Of a stretch of DNA of 59,886 nt, positions 8,704 through 15,622 are shown one piece after another. The position numbers and the translations under genes were made by a program. Source of the DNA: Rhodobacter sp. Its GTDB lineage: Bacteria; Pseudomonadota; Alphaproteobacteria; Rhodobacterales; Rhodobacteraceae. The first letter of the stretch is position 1, and each line of letters starts with the position of its first letter. A model generated the notes under the pieces. The model had not been told where the DNA came from. It searched no databases and saw only the letters and a list, made by a program, of their open reading frames with translations. The stretch spans positions 1-59,886 of the forward strand of contig JASJDP010000034.1 of NCBI GenBank assembly GCA_030065095.1, written 5' to 3'.

Positions 8704-9191
8704 ACCAGCTTGCGAAACTCAAACAGATTAAGGAAATCCACGACCGCCGCCAGCAGATTGCGATGGCGCTTGTAAAGCAGAGCAAGGCCACGCTGGCACG
8801 GCTCAACTCCGCCTCATCAGAGCTGGACCGGCAGATGCTGGAGGCCGATCACGATTTGCGCGAGTCGATCCAGCAGTTGTTGGCGACCACAAGGTCGCCC
8901 GATCACTATTGGTCCCTGGCGACCAACGTCGCGGTTCGCAGGCTCTCGCATCGCGAGACACGGTCGTGGCTCGGCCACCAGAGGTCCAAGATGCAGGAGG
9001 ACATCAAGCTTGCCGTGGTCGAGCTGGAGCAGAACCGGGCGCGTTGCAACGTCGTGTCCGGGAAGCAGGAGAAATTCCGATCATTGATCGAGAACGAGAC
9101 GCAGGCGGTCGTATTGAACGAGGATCTCAAGGAGGAAGAAGAGACGTCGGACGCGCAGCTGCAGGCGGCAGGGGTGGTCGATGCTGGATAA
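8700..9191 (+). CDS. sctO: T3SS ATPase central stalk SctO (YscO/Y4yJ, FliJ-like)
   Basis: 163 residues, almost entirely predicted coiled coil: heptad-like leucines and charged residues from LAKLKQIKEIHDRRQQ through KFRSLIENETQAV. SctO forms the gamma-like stalk inside the SctN hexamer. Sequence identity in the family is low. The call comes from size, coiled-coil structure and position between sctN and sctQ, which matches y4yJ/rhcZ in rhizobia. The start overlaps the sctN stop (ATGA), and the end overlaps sctQ by 11 bases. Confidence 0.85.
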   Translation: MNQLAKLKQIKEIHDRRQQIAMALVKQSKATLARLNSASSELDRQMLEADHDLRESIQQLLATTRSPDHYWSLATNVAVRRLSHRETRSWLGHQRSKMQEDIKLAVVELEQNRARCNVVSGKQEKFRSLIENETQAVVLNEDLKEEEETSDAQLQAAGVVDAG

Positions 9192-10209
9192 ACTGGTTCT
9201 TCCCCGCCCGACCTTTCGGTCCCTGATTTCGGGCAGCCTGCCGTCCATCGGCCAGGACGACGTCGCCACGTTCAAGACGCTGGCCAAACGCCGCCCTTCC
9301 GGCACCGTGAGTCTTGCGGGCAAAACGCTTAGATATGCCTGGCGCAGCCGCGCGCCACTGCCCGCTGAACGGGCTGCGGAGGTTTGGGTCCAGCTTGACG
9401 CCATGACGCTGGGCGCGCGCTTCGAGCGCGGTCTGCTGGAGGCGCTGTTTCTAGAGGAGGTCGATTTCGCCCAGGTCGACCAGCGGCTGTATGCGCTGTT
9501 GGTCGAGCATATGTTGACCGACTGGATCGAGAGCCTCGAAAAAACCCATTCGCAAAAGGCGCAGGTGTCTCTGGAGTTCTCGCCGCCCTGCCAGCGCCTG
9601 TCGCCGTATTCGTTCGACCTGTTCGTCGATGACGAGGAGGACTCGTTCGCGGTCACGGTCTTCGGTAACACAGAGTTGCTCAAGCCCCATCTTACCGCGG
9701 CCGGGGACGATGTTGCGCTCGCAATCCCACAAACTCTTCCGCTCAGGGCCGCGATCGAAAGCACCCCCTTGGTGCTTGCGCAATCGGACCTGAGCGCGAT
9801 CGCTGTAGGCGATCTGCTGGTCCTGAACGATCGGAGTGCCTGGGACGGATTGTTCAGACTGAGGGTTGCTGGAACCGATCACGGCGCCGCCAAGATCGAC
9901 GGTGACCGGTTTCGCCTGACCGATTGCGCCCCCGGTCCCGGCCCCACCCAAAGAAGGAGTAATGCAGGAATGGCCCGTGATACGCCAAGCCCGAAGACCG
10001 GTTCGCTGAATGTCGAGATTTCCGTCGAGGTGGGTCAAGGCAATATGACCGTCGCCGAGGTCGCCGGACTGGTTCCCGGCACAGTGATCGATTTCGGAGA
10101 GATTTCGCCCGACGATGTCAGGCTTCGCACCAATGGTGAGGTTTTCGCGCATGCCAAGATGATCGAGGTTGGCGATGGCCTGGGGCTTTGGATCACAAAG
10201 GTGATCTGA
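9181..10209 (+). CDS. sctQ: T3SS cytoplasmic ring / sorting platform protein SctQ
   Basis: 342 residues. SctQ forms the pods of the sorting platform (equivalent of FliM/FliN). The C-terminal SpoA domain runs from about residue 275 to the end (LNVEISVEVG, MTVAEVAGLVPGTVIDFG, VFAHAKMIEVGDGLGLWIT), and a weaker SpoA1-like region lies around 190-250. A low-complexity linker (APGPGPTQRRSNAG) separates them. That linker contains an internal ribosome binding site and ATG, described as its own entry. The gene ends one base before the sctR start. Confidence 0.93.
   Translation: MLDKLVLPRPTFRSLISGSLPSIGQDDVATFKTLAKRRPSGTVSLAGKTLRYAWRSRAPLPAERAAEVWVQLDAMTLGARFERGLLEALFLEEVDFAQVDQRLYALLVEHMLTDWIESLEKTHSQKAQVSLEFSPPCQRLSPYSFDLFVDDEEDSFAVTVFGNTELLKPHLTAAGDDVALAIPQTLPLRAAIESTPLVLAQSDLSAIAVGDLLVLNDRSAWDGLFRLRVAGTDHGAAKIDGDRFRLTDCAPGPGPTQRRSNAGMARDTPSPKTGSLNVEISVEVGQGNMTVAEVAGLVPGTVIDFGEISPDDVRLRTNGEVFAHAKMIEVGDGLGLWITKVI
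9951..9972 (+). promoter_or_regulatory. Internal ribosome binding site in sctQ
   Basis: AAGAAGGAG (9951-9959) is followed 10 bases later by ATG (9970-9972), in frame with sctQ. The linker codons chosen here (aga agg agt) are what create the site: AGA and AGG arginine codons are rarely used in the neighbouring genes, which suggests the sequence is kept for initiation. Confidence 0.65.
9970..10209 (+). CDS. sctQ: Predicted internal translation product SctQ-C
   Basis: In-frame internal start at codon 264 of sctQ. AAGAAGGAG at 9951-9959 precedes the ATG at 9970 with 10-base spacing, a stronger site than most starts in this operon. The product would be 79 residues: a nine-residue lead and the whole SpoA2 domain. 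In several injectisomes (YscQ, SpaO, SsaQ) an internally translated SctQ-C of about this size joins full-length SctQ in the pod. The family precedent is established; use of this particular site is inferred. A second ATG at 9962 is out of frame. Confidence 0.65.
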   Translation: MARDTPSPKTGSLNVEISVEVGQGNMTVAEVAGLVPGTVIDFGEISPDDVRLRTNGEVFAHAKMIEVGDGLGLWITKVI

Positions 10210-10210
10210 A

Positions 10211-10852
10211 GTGGAGGCAGCTACCCCCATTGCGGTCATGTTCCTGGCCTCTTTCTACCTGCTGGCCGCATTGACTCTGACCTCGTTCATCAAGATCTCC
10301 GTCGTCCTGTTGATCCTGCGAAATGCGTTGGGTCTTCAGCAGGTGCCGTCAGGCATGATCGTGATGGCGTTGGCGCTGTTCCTGTCGGCCTTCATCTCGC
10401 TGCCGGTGTTTACCGAATCCGCGAAAGCCATTGCCGATACCGCGCTGGATTTCGAAACGGTGGAGCAACTCGGAGGGTTGTTCACGCTGGTGGCCACACC
10501 GTTCCAGAATTTCGTAAGCGCGAATGTCGACCCGGAAAATGTTTCCTTTTTCGTCGATATCGCCAACGAGGTCTGGGAGGGGTCAGGCCTGACCGCTTCG
10601 CAATCGAATTTCTTCGTTCAGGTTCCGGCGTTCATGGTCTCGGAACTGGCACGCGGTTTCCAGGTCGGTCTGGTCCTGTACCTGCCGTTCATCGCCATCG
10701 ATCTGGCGATAACGACGATCCTGATGGCACTTGGCATGCAACAGGTGCAGCCGAGCATCATCTCGGCGCCGTTCAAGCTGTTGTTGTTCATATTCGTCGA
10801 TGGCTGGCAAAAGCTGATCGAGGGTCTGCTGATGAGCTACAACTATGCGTGA
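10211..10852 (+). CDS. sctR: T3SS export gate protein SctR (FliP family)
   Basis: Core pore subunit of the inner-membrane export apparatus. 213 residues with the FliP/SctR signatures FIKISVVLLILRNALG and, near the C-terminus, ELARGFQVGLVLYLPF followed by DLAITTILMALGM and PFKLLLFIFVDGW. Four hydrophobic segments are visible. The start is GTG at 10211, one base after the sctQ stop. The last codons overlap the sctS start region. Confidence 0.97.
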   Translation: MEAATPIAVMFLASFYLLAALTLTSFIKISVVLLILRNALGLQQVPSGMIVMALALFLSAFISLPVFTESAKAIADTALDFETVEQLGGLFTLVATPFQNFVSANVDPENVSFFVDIANEVWEGSGLTASQSNFFVQVPAFMVSELARGFQVGLVLYLPFIAIDLAITTILMALGMQQVQPSIISAPFKLLLFIFVDGWQKLIEGLLMSYNYA

Positions 10853-11108
10853 GTCCGACATGACGTCTTATTTCGTTGGCTTCCTGACCGATGCCGCCTA
10901 CCTGGCCGGTGTGCCATTGCTGGTCGCAACCTTTGCCGCGCTGGTGATCTCGGTGCTGCAGGCGATGACGCAGGTCCAGGACCAGAACCTGAGCCAGACC
11001 GTGAAGATCGTGGCAATTGTACTGGTCTTCGTGATCGCCGGCACAAGCCTTGTCCAGCCGCTGGTGCTGCGCACCGAGCGCACTTTCTCCCAACTCCACA
11101 TGTTTTGA
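10845..11108 (+). CDS. sctS: T3SS export gate protein SctS (FliQ family)
   Basis: 87 residues with two transmembrane helices around a short polar loop (VLQAMTQVQDQNLSQTVKIV, matching the family's QA.TQ.QEQTLSF.PK core). SctS packs around the SctR/SctT pore. Two starts are possible: ATG at 10845, overlapping the end of sctR by eight bases, or ATG at 10860 (MTSYFVG), which would give 82 residues and is closer to the usual SctS N-terminus. The stop shares one base with the sctT start. Confidence 0.95.
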   Translation: MRESDMTSYFVGFLTDAAYLAGVPLLVATFAALVISVLQAMTQVQDQNLSQTVKIVAIVLVFVIAGTSLVQPLVLRTERTFSQLHMF

Positions 11109-11914
11109 TGGTCAAGGATTTTTTCATCGAGATTGACGAGATCAAGTCGATTGTATTTTTCCTTGTGATCACGCTGGCACGGCCCCTGGGATTCTTGACC
11201 GCATTCGCGCTGATCAATTTCACACTAAAACGGGGCATGCTGTTGCGCATCGCAATCTCCATTGCGCTTGGTCTGCCGATCATGGTGGCCAATATCGCCA
11301 CGCTGAACGATCTGTTTGCAACCGGGACGCTGTTTGACCGCACATTTCTTCCCGCCAAAGAGACGATCATCGGCTTCACCATCGGTACGCTGGCGTCGCT
11401 GCCCTTTCTGGCATTCAAGTTCGCAGGTCATATTAGCGACAGCTATCGCGCCGAGGGGTCCAACGGGTTGAACTTCACCGGATCTGAAACGGTAACCACG
11501 GGCGGCCTGATCATGTTCCTTGTCCTGTCGCTGACCTTCGTCGCCAATGACGGTCTGTGGCATCTGTTCAAGGCGTTCTACAGTTCCTACGCGCTGTGGC
11601 CGATCGAGCTTTACTTGCCCACGCTCAGGGGCAATGCGGTGATGCTGGTCGTGGACCAATTGCGCGCGACCTTCCTTTTGATGATCCGTGTCGGCATCCC
11701 TTTGCTGCTGCTTTTGATACTGGCCGAGTTCTTTCTGATCATCGCGTCACGGATCGGCCGACGCTATGGCTTTAACAGTTACAATTTCCACCTCAAGAAC
11801 CTTGTGTTTCTTGCGGTTCTTCCGATCTACGTCGTTTATCTGGTCCGGGTCGCCGAAGATGTCGAGGGCGACATTCTGGATGCAACACGGCTATTTTCGT
11901 TGGTTTTCCAATGA
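11108..11914 (+). CDS. sctT: T3SS export gate protein SctT (FliR family)
   Basis: 268 residues, hydrophobic, with about six membrane segments (for example LVITLARPLGFLTAF and LLRIAISIALGLPIMVANI). SctT completes the SctRST export gate. The family region GF.IG.L...PF is seen as IIGFTIGTLASLPFLAFK. A TTG at 11105 is also in frame, but ATG at 11108 directly overlapping the sctS stop is the better start. The stop overlaps the sctU start (ATGA). Confidence 0.95.
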   Translation: MVKDFFIEIDEIKSIVFFLVITLARPLGFLTAFALINFTLKRGMLLRIAISIALGLPIMVANIATLNDLFATGTLFDRTFLPAKETIIGFTIGTLASLPFLAFKFAGHISDSYRAEGSNGLNFTGSETVTTGGLIMFLVLSLTFVANDGLWHLFKAFYSSYALWPIELYLPTLRGNAVMLVVDQLRATFLLMIRVGIPLLLLLILAEFFLIIASRIGRRYGFNSYNFHLKNLVFLAVLPIYVVYLVRVAEDVEGDILDATRLFSLVFQ

Positions 11915-12951
11915 GCGGCGACAGTGAACGCAAAACCGATCCCGCCTCGAAGCGGAAGCTGCTCAAACAGCGCGAAAAGGGCGTCGTGTCGCAAGCGGCG
12001 GAAATGGCGAACTACCTCAGCCAGGCACTGGCCCTTCTGTTTCTGATGATCGCTGGTCGGGGCCTTCTGGCGGCGATGGAACTCGGCATCGACGGCGCGA
12101 TGCAGTACATGGCCTACCCGGTGGCATCGGTGTTTTCCGACGCGGCGATGGACAGTGTTCGGATCTACCTGTTCATGGCTGCACCGGTGACCTTGCTGGC
12201 GCTGGTCTCGGCGCTCATTGCGAAGATGATTTACCAGAAGGGCTTCGTCTTCGCGATTGATCCGGTGATCCCGAAAATGGAGCGGATCAATCCCGCGACC
12301 GGTTTGAAACGCATATTCGGGATGCGCGGATGGGTTGAATTGGCTGTGTCGATCGTTGCCCTGAGCATCTGGAGCACGGTGTTCTACGTCATCGTGAGCC
12401 TCCGCCTTGAAGAGTTGCTTATGTCGATGATCTGCGGGTTGTCCTGTTTCGTGGATATCGCCCTCTGGCTGGTCCTTCTCCTGATCGTGGCGGCGATTTT
12501 GTTGTTCATGATCTTTGCGGTCGCCGAGGGGCTCGTGCAGCGCTTCCTGTTCGCCAATGACCAGAAAATGACCAAGACGGAGGTGAAGCAGGAGCGCAAG
12601 GATCAGTTCGGGTCGCCGGAAGTCCGCAAGGAGCGCAAGAAGCTGCAGCGGGAAATGCAGAAGGAAGCCGAGAGCACGGGCGTCGACAATGCGACAATGG
12701 CCATGTTTTTCGGCGATTTGGCCGTGGCCATCCGGTACCATCCCAGCCTGGCGCCGACGCCGATGCTGGCCGCGAAGAGCACAACAGCCGCCGAGAGCCG
12801 CAGGATCCGGGACCAGATCCGCGAGAATGGCTATCTGGAGACCGAGCACCAGGATTTCGTAGAGGGCATGATGGCCTGCCGGGTCGGGAAGCCGGTGCCG
12901 CCCGAGCTGCATGATGACCTGCGCGCAGCGCTGTATGCGATGTTCGCCTGA
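11911..12951 (+). CDS. sctU: T3SS export switch protein SctU (FlhB family) lacking the NPTH site
   Basis: 346 residues: four membrane helices (about 30-215), then the conserved linker (MTKTEVKQERKDQFGSPEVR) and the cytoplasmic FlhB domain. In the family the linker domain self-cleaves at Asn-Pro of NPTH, which is needed for the change from early to late substrates. Here residues 266-269 read FFGD in the position of NPTH, followed by LAVAIRYHP, which aligns with the usual IAVALRYDP. The reading frame is intact through the region and the C-terminal half is otherwise normal (MLAAKS, then the helical tail). So the protein looks intact but is predicted not to cleave. It is the last gene of the sctJ-U operon. 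Confidence 0.93.
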   Translation: MSGDSERKTDPASKRKLLKQREKGVVSQAAEMANYLSQALALLFLMIAGRGLLAAMELGIDGAMQYMAYPVASVFSDAAMDSVRIYLFMAAPVTLLALVSALIAKMIYQKGFVFAIDPVIPKMERINPATGLKRIFGMRGWVELAVSIVALSIWSTVFYVIVSLRLEELLMSMICGLSCFVDIALWLVLLLIVAAILLFMIFAVAEGLVQRFLFANDQKMTKTEVKQERKDQFGSPEVRKERKKLQREMQKEAESTGVDNATMAMFFGDLAVAIRYHPSLAPTPMLAAKSTTAAESRRIRDQIRENGYLETEHQDFVEGMMACRVGKPVPPELHDDLRAALYAMFA

Positions 12952-13179
12952 CGGGTGAAATGTAGCCGGAAATCCGGACACGGAGCTAAGGTATGTCCCG
13001 AACCTTTTGAAGGGATACGAGAAACCTGTATGGTTTTGAATGTCGCGGAGAGGCTGATATCCAGGGAGGGTCCCGGCCGGGGCCCAAGACGCATGACCCA
13101 ACTGAAAAATGGGTCGACTACGGCCTGAACATTTGGCCTGATCGTGACAACCTTCCTCGCCTGGTGATCGGAGAGGCGC

Positions 13180-13701
13180 TTGACGAAATTTCAAAGTTCC
13201 ACGGGGAGAGAAACGGAATTGGAGAATTTCGTGGAACGGTGTGAACAGGTGTTCGAAGGCGATCATATATCGAAGCTTGCCCGTGGCATGCCGTTTGGGT
13301 CGCCGACCACGAGCATTGATGTCGGAACAGCGATTCTATGCAATTCCAGCCTGTCAGATGACAGCAGGGCTGAAGTGGAGGAAATACTGAGGCGGCCAGT
13401 CGATAACTCGGTATATATCGAAGAGGATGCTCCGGGCCTGAGATCTGCAACTGTTCCGAGCGACGAGACGGTCTATTCCATCCTGCCGGACGGTGACCCT
13501 CTCCACCACGCGTCGATGGACCGGGGCGGCATCGATCCCCTTGATCCGTTGGATGCTTTCTTCGACGTACATGGACCCGAGCACCAAATCCTCGCGGCAC
13601 GCGTTCAGGAAACGCGCAAAGTACTGCGTGACGTCGCCCGCAAGTCCCCGGGTCTCAGCGGAAAGAGCCCGGATCGGTGCGAGGATGATCAAGGTGCCTG
13701 A
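13180..13701 (+). CDS. Hypothetical protein between T3SS operon and thiN (uncertain)
   Basis: Open frame of 173 residues starting at a TTG with GAGAGG (13171-13176) only three bases away. The product would be acidic (for example DDSRAEVEEILRRP and DPLDPLDAFFDVHGPEH) and matches nothing I recognise. It ends 17 bases inside thiN. It could be an orphan T3SS-linked protein or a decayed gene. The opposite strand is also open here, so the evidence for coding is weak. Confidence 0.4.
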   Translation: MTKFQSSTGRETELENFVERCEQVFEGDHISKLARGMPFGSPTTSIDVGTAILCNSSLSDDSRAEVEEILRRPVDNSVYIEEDAPGLRSATVPSDETVYSILPDGDPLHHASMDRGGIDPLDPLDAFFDVHGPEHQILAARVQETRKVLRDVARKSPGLSGKSPDRCEDDQGA

Positions 13702-14404
13702 CGTCTCTGGCTCTGTTGCGTCGGATGTCGGTGACAGCAAATCCGATACTACGCCAAAGACCCTGGTCGGCGGCGCACCGTTCACTGCTGTCGCTTTGCA
13801 CGAGGCACTTGCATTTGCGCCTCGCATCGTTGCCGTGGACGGCGGTGCAAACCGGCTAAGACAGCTGGATATCACTCCCGATTTGGTAATCGGCGACATG
13901 GATTCGATCTCGGATCAGATAAAAGCTTGGGTGGGATCAAGTCGTCTCGTGCAAGATAGCGACACCGATACCACGGACTTCGAAAAGGCAATTGCATCAG
14001 TGCAAGCCCCGTTCCTCCTGGCAGTCGGTTTCACCGGCGGCCGGATGGACCATAGTCTTGCAGTCATCAACACGCTTGCCCGGAATTTCAACAAGCGGAT
14101 CCTGCTTCTAAGTGGCAGGGATGTTATCTTTCTCTCCCCGCGAACCATCCAGATGGAGTTGCCGGCAGGTACGCGCATATCGTTCTTTCCTATGGGAGAC
14201 GTTCGAGGTGCCAGCCACGGTCTTCGTTGGGAGCTGGATCATGTACCGTTCTCACCAACCGGAAAGATCAGCACATCAAATCAAACGACCGGGTCACTGG
14301 TTTCCCTGTCGTTTGATGCCGACAAAATGATTGTGATCCTTCCACGACGACACCTCGACAAAGCACTGATCGGAATACGTGCCCGGGATGAGCACGGTCG
14401 GTAA
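13685..14404 (+). CDS. thiN: Thiamine pyrophosphokinase
   Basis: Converts thiamine plus ATP to thiamine diphosphate. The 239-residue protein has the family motifs in order: IVAVDGGANRL, PDLVIGDMDSI, a DTDTTDFEKAI acidic motif for ATP/Mg and VGFTGGRMDHSL. The C-terminal half fits the thiamine-binding domain (TGSLVSLSF). The start at 13685 is chosen because homology begins shortly after it; the longer upstream frame has no family resemblance. It marks the return from the T3SS block to ordinary genes. No TPP riboswitch is visible upstream. Confidence 0.9.
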   Translation: MIKVPDVSGSVASDVGDSKSDTTPKTLVGGAPFTAVALHEALAFAPRIVAVDGGANRLRQLDITPDLVIGDMDSISDQIKAWVGSSRLVQDSDTDTTDFEKAIASVQAPFLLAVGFTGGRMDHSLAVINTLARNFNKRILLLSGRDVIFLSPRTIQMELPAGTRISFFPMGDVRGASHGLRWELDHVPFSPTGKISTSNQTTGSLVSLSFDADKMIVILPRRHLDKALIGIRARDEHGR

Positions 14405-14494
14405 CGGGATGGACCGGATGCCTCGCCGACCCACCGCTTGCACGATTTATTGCATGCAACCAGCGGTCGCGACCGTCCGATCCTGTCGAAATGC

Positions 14495-15619
14495 CTACCT
14501 TCCTGCGGTGATGGACCGGCGAAAGATCAGCAAGCTGATCGCCAGAAATACCGCGCCGAGGGCCGCCATGTTCAACATGACAGGCCAGACCGCACCGATG
14601 TCGGCGCCCCGGAAAACGACAGCTTGGGCGAATTCCATGAAATGGCGTGACGGCAGAAGCCAGGTGAAGGGCTGTACGTAATCCGGCTGGCTCTCGATCG
14701 GACTCATGCCGCCGGACAGCATCAGGATCGGGATGATCGCCATGACGATCAGCAAGGCGAACTGGGCCATCGTTCTTGCCATCGTGCCCAGCAAAATCCC
14801 GATTGCCGCCGCCGCGAACAGATAGACCGCTGCGCCGACCGTTAACAGCAGCTTCGATCCGGCGATCGGAACCGCAAGAACCTGTTCGGCCATGATGAGC
14901 ATCGACAGCGTGAACGCGACAAGGATCACAAGACCGTTGGCCCAAACCTTCGCCATTGCGATCTGGAAAGCGTTGAGCGGCATGACGAGCAGGTGTTCGA
15001 TCGTCCCATGTTCGCGTTCGCGCAAAAGCGCCGCGCCCGTCAGCACGATTGCGATCATGGAAAGGCTGTTCAGGATCGAGTTGACCGCCAGGAACCAGGC
15101 GTCGGTCCCGTTCGGGTTGAAGGCGCGCCGCAGGATCAAGCCGATCGGCGGTGTTGCTCCCGTCCCGTGAAGCTCTGTGAATTCGGTCACTTCCCGGTCA
15201 ATGATGGACTGCAAATACCCGGCGCCCTGTGCGGCCTGACCCACCGCGGTTGCGTCGATATTCAGTTGGATTTCCGGCTGTTCGCCGCGTCGGAGGTCCG
15301 CCTCGAAACCCGGGGGGAAAACCAAAACGAACATATAGCGGCTCTCGTCCATCAAGGTATCGATCTGGCGCGCGGCGATATACTCGGGTGGCTGGAAATA
15401 GGGCCGGTGCAGCGCCGCGGCGATGTTGCGCGAAAGTGTCGAGCGGTCTTCGTCGACGATCGCGACCGAGGCGTTGTTGACGCTCTCAGAGCTTCCCGTG
15501 GCCTCGCTGTAGACCGAGAACGAAAACGACCAGATCAGAAACCCCACCATGACCGCGTCGCTGAAGAAGCTGCGAAGCTCTTTGGTTCCGAGCCAGAAGA
15601 TGTTTTTCAGCCCGCGCAT
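14495..15619 (-). CDS. ABC-2 type permease, YhhJ-like
   Basis: 374 residues with the ABC-2 permease layout: one N-terminal helix (about 20-40), a large extracytoplasmic domain (NNASVAIVDEDRSTLSRNIA ...) and five C-terminal helices (from NSILNSLSMIAIVLTGAALL). The LLREREHGTIEHLLVMPL motif before the helices is typical of the family. It starts three bases after the RbbA-like gene ends and is the last gene of the yhiI-rbbA-yhhJ type operon. Confidence 0.9.
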   Translation of the reverse strand: MRGLKNIFWLGTKELRSFFSDAVMVGFLIWSFSFSVYSEATGSSESVNNASVAIVDEDRSTLSRNIAAALHRPYFQPPEYIAARQIDTLMDESRYMFVLVFPPGFEADLRRGEQPEIQLNIDATAVGQAAQGAGYLQSIIDREVTEFTELHGTGATPPIGLILRRAFNPNGTDAWFLAVNSILNSLSMIAIVLTGAALLREREHGTIEHLLVMPLNAFQIAMAKVWANGLVILVAFTLSMLIMAEQVLAVPIAGSKLLLTVGAAVYLFAAAAIGILLGTMARTMAQFALLIVMAIIPILMLSGGMSPIESQPDYVQPFTWLLPSRHFMEFAQAVVFRGADIGAVWPVMLNMAALGAVFLAISLLIFRRSITAGR

Positions 15620-15622
15620 CGC

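Noticed and set aside
13430-13700. Possible TPP riboswitch before thiN
   Set aside because: Only a chance CTGAGA is present; the second conserved block and pairing arms of the THI element are missing.
13354-13899. Minus-strand frame overlapping thiN
   Set aside because: Half of it is antisense to the motif-complete thiamine pyrophosphokinase.
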